DNA of 10,452 bases from contig KQ482040.1 in assembly GCA_001430745.1 (NCBI GenBank), positions 1,048,884-1,059,335 on the forward strand. The letters run 5' to 3'. Positions within the stretch are counted from its first letter, which is position 1. Every line of letters begins with the position of its first letter. This DNA is from Auxenochlorella pyrenoidosa (lineage: Eukaryota > Chlorophyta > Trebouxiophyceae > Chlorellales > Chlorellaceae). Below, in pieces: positions 8,901-10,452 of the stretch. Below the pieces are notes generated by a model. That model made no database searches, was not told the DNA's origin, and worked only from the letters and a program-made list of their open reading frames with translations. A program made the translations under genes and the position numbers.

Positions 8901-10452
8901 CCGGCGCGGCCAGCGCGGCCAGCCGCCGCTCCCCCGCCTGCACAGCTTGGATGGGGGCAGAGCATGGCGGGGCGCACCTCCATCGCCAGCCGCGCGCAGA
9001 TCTGCCCGTACTTCTTGCGCATGCCGTGGTACAGCGCGCGCTCGCGGGGGCCGCGCCGGTTGAGCCGCGACATGACCTGCAGCGCGGCGCGCAGCGCACA
9101 GCGCGGCGGGTCGGCGCGGCGCAGCATGGGGCAAGCAAGACTGCCAGCGGCCCCTGGCGCAGCGCAGCATGGAGCAAGGCTGCCAGCAGCCCCTGGCGAA
9201 CCGCAGCATGGGGCAAGCAAGGCTGCCAGCGGCCCCTGGCGCAGTGCTTGCTGGGCCCAAGGCTGCCTCGCAGCGGCGGCGGCCCCAGCCTGCGCCCCCA
9301 GCAACGCCACGGCCTGACCATGCCCAGCCTCGCCAGCGCGCCCACCTCATCCAGCTGCTGCTTCGTGGAGATTACCCCGACACGCTGCCCGTCCGGCTCC
9401 TCCACAAACAGGAAGCCCGGGTCGGACAGCAGCCACCAGTAGCGGCGGCAGTGGCGGTCCAGGCCCAGTGGCTCCGTGCGCATCGCAGTCTGCATGGCAG
9501 GAGGAGCCATGGACAGGCGTTGCGCCCCAGAATGAGCATGGTTGGGCGAGCCTGCGTGCGCGGAGACGAGTGCTGCGTGCAGGGCGGTAGGCGCCCGCGG
9601 GCGCGGCAGCCAGGGTATGAGCAGCAGAGCAAGCAGGCGTCATGGTGCGGCGCTCAGCAGCCCAGGGAAGGCACAGCAAGATGGACGCACCGCCTCCAGC
9701 CGAGCATCATACTGCAGCTCTCGCTGCAGCCGGACCTTGGCTGCGTGGTCTGCAAGGTGCGGCAGGCAGGGGGAGGTGGGTGGGGGGTTGGGGGGTGGGG
9801 TGGGGGTGTGGGCATCGCCGGTGCTCTGTCTGGTTGAGCCATCGCGAAAGCGCCTGCCCCCTGAATGTGCGCAGCCCCCGGCTGCCAACTCACTGCCGTC
9901 GTCTGCCATGGTCTCTGCCTGCAGCTCCTCCTCCATCAGTTGGAGCTCCTCCTCAGTCGGCTCTGCCAGCTTGGGGGCCTTGCTGCCGCGGCCGCGGCCC
10001 CGGCCCCGCCCGCGCGCCGGCGCCCACTCCTGCGCGAGCCGGGCGAGTGGCGAGGAGCAAAAGTGTGGGCAGGCGAGTGGCTGGATTGTCGACGGAGCTC
10101 ATGATGATGCTGCTGCTGCTGCGGCGGCGGCGGCCCTGCCCAGCTGTGAAGGAGGGCTTGCGCTGGCAGGAGCGGGCGGCCCTCACCCCGCGCAGCGAGC
10201 GGCGCCCGCCGGTGTGCTCGTGCCAGCGCTCTGTGGTGATCTTTGTGATGTTGTCCAGCCGGCTCTGGATGTCGTTGCGCAGCGCCACGCCCTGCCGAGA
10301 AGGGGCGGAGAGCGGCGGGTTGGCAGGCGGCTGGGGATTCCGGGCTGACCCAGCCTCGGCAGCTGGAACACAGACCTGGCGCAGCCAGCAGTTGCCAGCA
10401 GGCACACTGCGTACGGTCACCGGGCTGATGCAGCCCTTCATGGACGTTGCAG
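5641..10452 (-). CDS. BAZ/ACF1-like WHIM-PHD chromatin-remodelling subunit, partial (N-terminus off the right edge)
   Basis: Proteins of this type (BAZ1A/ACF1, WSTF, plant DDT-WHIM proteins) pair with ISWI ATPases; the WHIM motif contacts the ATPase and linker DNA and the PHD reads histone tails. Visible exons (minus): 10452-10376, 10291-10187, 10029-9894, 9749-9691, 9489-9346, 9076-8978, 8725-8567, 8350-8218, 7959-7403, 7201-7020, 6768-6605, 6438-6275, 6021-5641. Phases agree throughout, giving 785 residues (fragment numbering). Order: DIQSRLDNITKITTERWHE helix; RG-rich linker (~61-75); acidic helix TEEELQLMEEEL; WHIM (126-206); helical segment with EWRRQL and FLLAVEEVYC (~260-303); disordered Gln/Pro/Ala linker with four VK(P/E)E motifs (304-489); helical REKRMRKPARLW...CAYILCDR and EAEEKERQRREDM region (~490-604); PHD-like finger (646-687); acidic Ser/Glu and basic tail ending KRRRKR. 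No bromodomain follows the PHD. A DDT domain, if present, is upstream. The 8725 acceptor is the least certain boundary. Confidence 0.8.
5938..6316 (-). other. C-terminal PHD-like finger, fragment residues ~646-687
   Basis: CSVCLLAGDLLCCE in one exon joins in phase 0 to HPDACCVSVHPEC and NYICANH in the last exon. Ligands by position: C646, C649, C657 or C658, C664 or C665, H669, C672, C684 and, where PHD fingers usually have Cys, H687. The GDLLCCE core and 'VHPEC...GNYIC' agree with PHD fingers that read histone H3 tails. Doubled Cys pairs (CC twice) make exact ligand choice uncertain. Confidence 0.78.
6051..6144. repeat. 39-bp direct repeat, 55-bp period, in the intron splitting the PHD finger
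   Basis: Copies at 6051-6089 and 6106-6144 share GGGGAGGTGGGG and GAGCTGGCAGAGGTGT with about five mismatches in 39. A partial third G-rich copy lies between them. The array sits in intron 6274-6022, just before the last acceptor on the minus strand. Confidence 0.85.
7206..7312. repeat. G/GT-rich simple repeat, read as a C/CA-rich polypyrimidine tract on the gene strand
   Basis: The plus strand is almost purely G and T (GGTGTGTGG-type units and runs of G). On the minus strand it is the C-rich tract immediately upstream of the 3' splice site at 7202. Several G runs of three or more could form a quadruplex on the plus strand. Confidence 0.7.
7403..7959 (-). other. Disordered Gln/Pro/Ala linker with four SUMO-consensus motifs, fragment residues ~304-489
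   Basis: This single large exon is low complexity: Gly5, Ala runs and Gln8 (7574-7597). Four psi-K-x-E motifs occur: VKPE (7889-7900), VKEE (7820-7831), VKPE (7796-7807) and VKEE (7685-7696). The linker joins the WHIM-side region to the C-terminal helical and PHD region. No folded domain was seen. Confidence 0.72.
7574..7597 (-). repeat. Polyglutamine tract (Gln8; CAG repeat with one CAA)
   Basis: Seven CAG codons and one CAA on the minus strand encode eight consecutive Gln in the WHIM-PHD protein. It is an uninterrupted triplet repeat that is likely length-polymorphic. Confidence 0.85.
8718..8761. repeat. G-run tract at a 3' splice site of the WHIM-PHD gene
   Basis: Plus-strand runs of G3-G6 are separated by short loops and overlap the acceptor at 8726. 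On the transcribed (minus-sense) strand it is a C-rich pyrimidine tract. It meets the usual four-run quadruplex pattern by eye. Confidence 0.65.
8978..9489 (-). other. WHIM motif (WSTF/HB1/Itc1p/MBD9 type), fragment residues ~126-206
   Basis: Exon 9489-9346 encodes RTEPLGLDRHCRRYWWL, then DPGFLFVEE and GVISTKQQLDE; exon 9076-8978 continues VMSRLNRRGPRERALYHGM and KKYGQICARL. 'R..PLG.DR...RYWW' followed by an acidic-aromatic strand and a helix with 'LN.RG.RE..L' is the classic WHIM2/D-TOX E arrangement of ISWI partner proteins. The preceding short exon supplies the helix RLQRELQYDARLEA that normally leads into this motif. Confidence 0.85.
9121..9245. repeat. Three-unit imperfect tandem repeat inside a WHIM-region intron
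   Basis: Units begin at 9121, 9164 and 9203 with GCAGCATGGGGCAAGC or close variants and each continues with CTGCCAGC(G/A)GCCCCTGGCG. Unit lengths are about 43, 39 and 43 bases. The array fills much of the intron 9345-9077 that separates the two WHIM exons. The open frames across it are by-products of repeat composition. Confidence 0.85.
9768..9812. repeat. G-run tract upstream of the 9750 acceptor
   Basis: Consecutive runs of three to six G with T loops lie on the plus strand, adjacent to the acceptor of the 59-nt exon 9749-9691. The minus strand reads as an almost pure C tract. Confidence 0.65.
10101..10134. repeat. Intronic trinucleotide repeats (ATG)n(CTG)n(CGG)n
   Basis: About three ATG, four CTG and four CGG triplets follow each other inside intron 10186-10030 of the WHIM-PHD gene. 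The splice model places them outside the coding sequence, although the frame through them is open. Confidence 0.7.

Noticed and set aside
9121..9245. Tandem repeats as a CRISPR array or mobile element
   Set aside because: Units are contiguous without unique spacers, imperfect, and lie in an intron of a eukaryotic gene; no inverted repeats or transposase were seen.
8214..9350. Minus-strand open frame of 378 codons read without splicing
   Set aside because: It runs through the tandem repeat in a wrong frame; the WHIM signature is in the other frame and needs splicing at 9346/9076 and 8978/8725.
8423..9442. Plus-strand open frame of 339 codons
   Set aside because: Antisense to WHIM exons, low-complexity Ala/Arg/Pro/Ser content, crosses an intronic tandem repeat, no domain. 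GC-rich DNA gives long antisense frames opposite real exons.
10101..10134. Triplet repeat as coding Ser/Ile-rich tract
   Set aside because: It lies between a phase-0 donor (10187/10186) and the acceptor before GAG at 10029; skipping it keeps the frame and joins sensible sequence.

Overview
This is a gene-dense, GC-rich nuclear fragment from a eukaryote, most likely a green alga. The grounds are many short GT-AG introns (52-269 nt) with C-rich 3' ends, Ala/Gln/Gly/Pro low-complexity tracts, plant-type B3 and extended-PHD chemistry, and a chlorophyte-type TGTAA motif after one gene. Genus cannot be fixed from the sequence.

Layout. (1) 116-337, plus strand: last exon of a thymidylate kinase (dTMP kinase). 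(2) 338-732: convergent 3' regions. (3) 733-4956, minus strand: a complete 11-exon gene whose exons join in phase at every junction into a 911-residue protein. It has an extended PHD zinc finger (residues ~86-195), two B3-like DNA-binding domains (~248-343 and ~415-537), a nuclear-signal-like PKRQR, an unrecognised helical module (~681-762) and a Gln/Ala-rich tail. (4) 4957-5640: spacer holding the upstream region of that gene and the 3' end of the next. (5) 5641-10452, minus strand: thirteen exons (785 residues visible, N-terminus beyond the right edge) of a BAZ/ACF1-like WHIM-PHD protein, the type of accessory subunit that works with ISWI remodellers. It has an RG-rich linker, a WHIM motif, a Gln-rich linker with four SUMO-type motifs, a C-terminal PHD-like finger and an acidic/basic tail.

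The two minus-strand genes lie head to tail and both look like nuclear chromatin proteins. The thymidylate kinase belongs to nucleotide metabolism and is just a neighbour. No RNA gene, mobile element, CRISPR array or viral gene was seen. The most unusual object is the ePHD + B3 + B3 protein. All exon boundaries come from splice-signal reading and phase arithmetic by eye, without transcript data.
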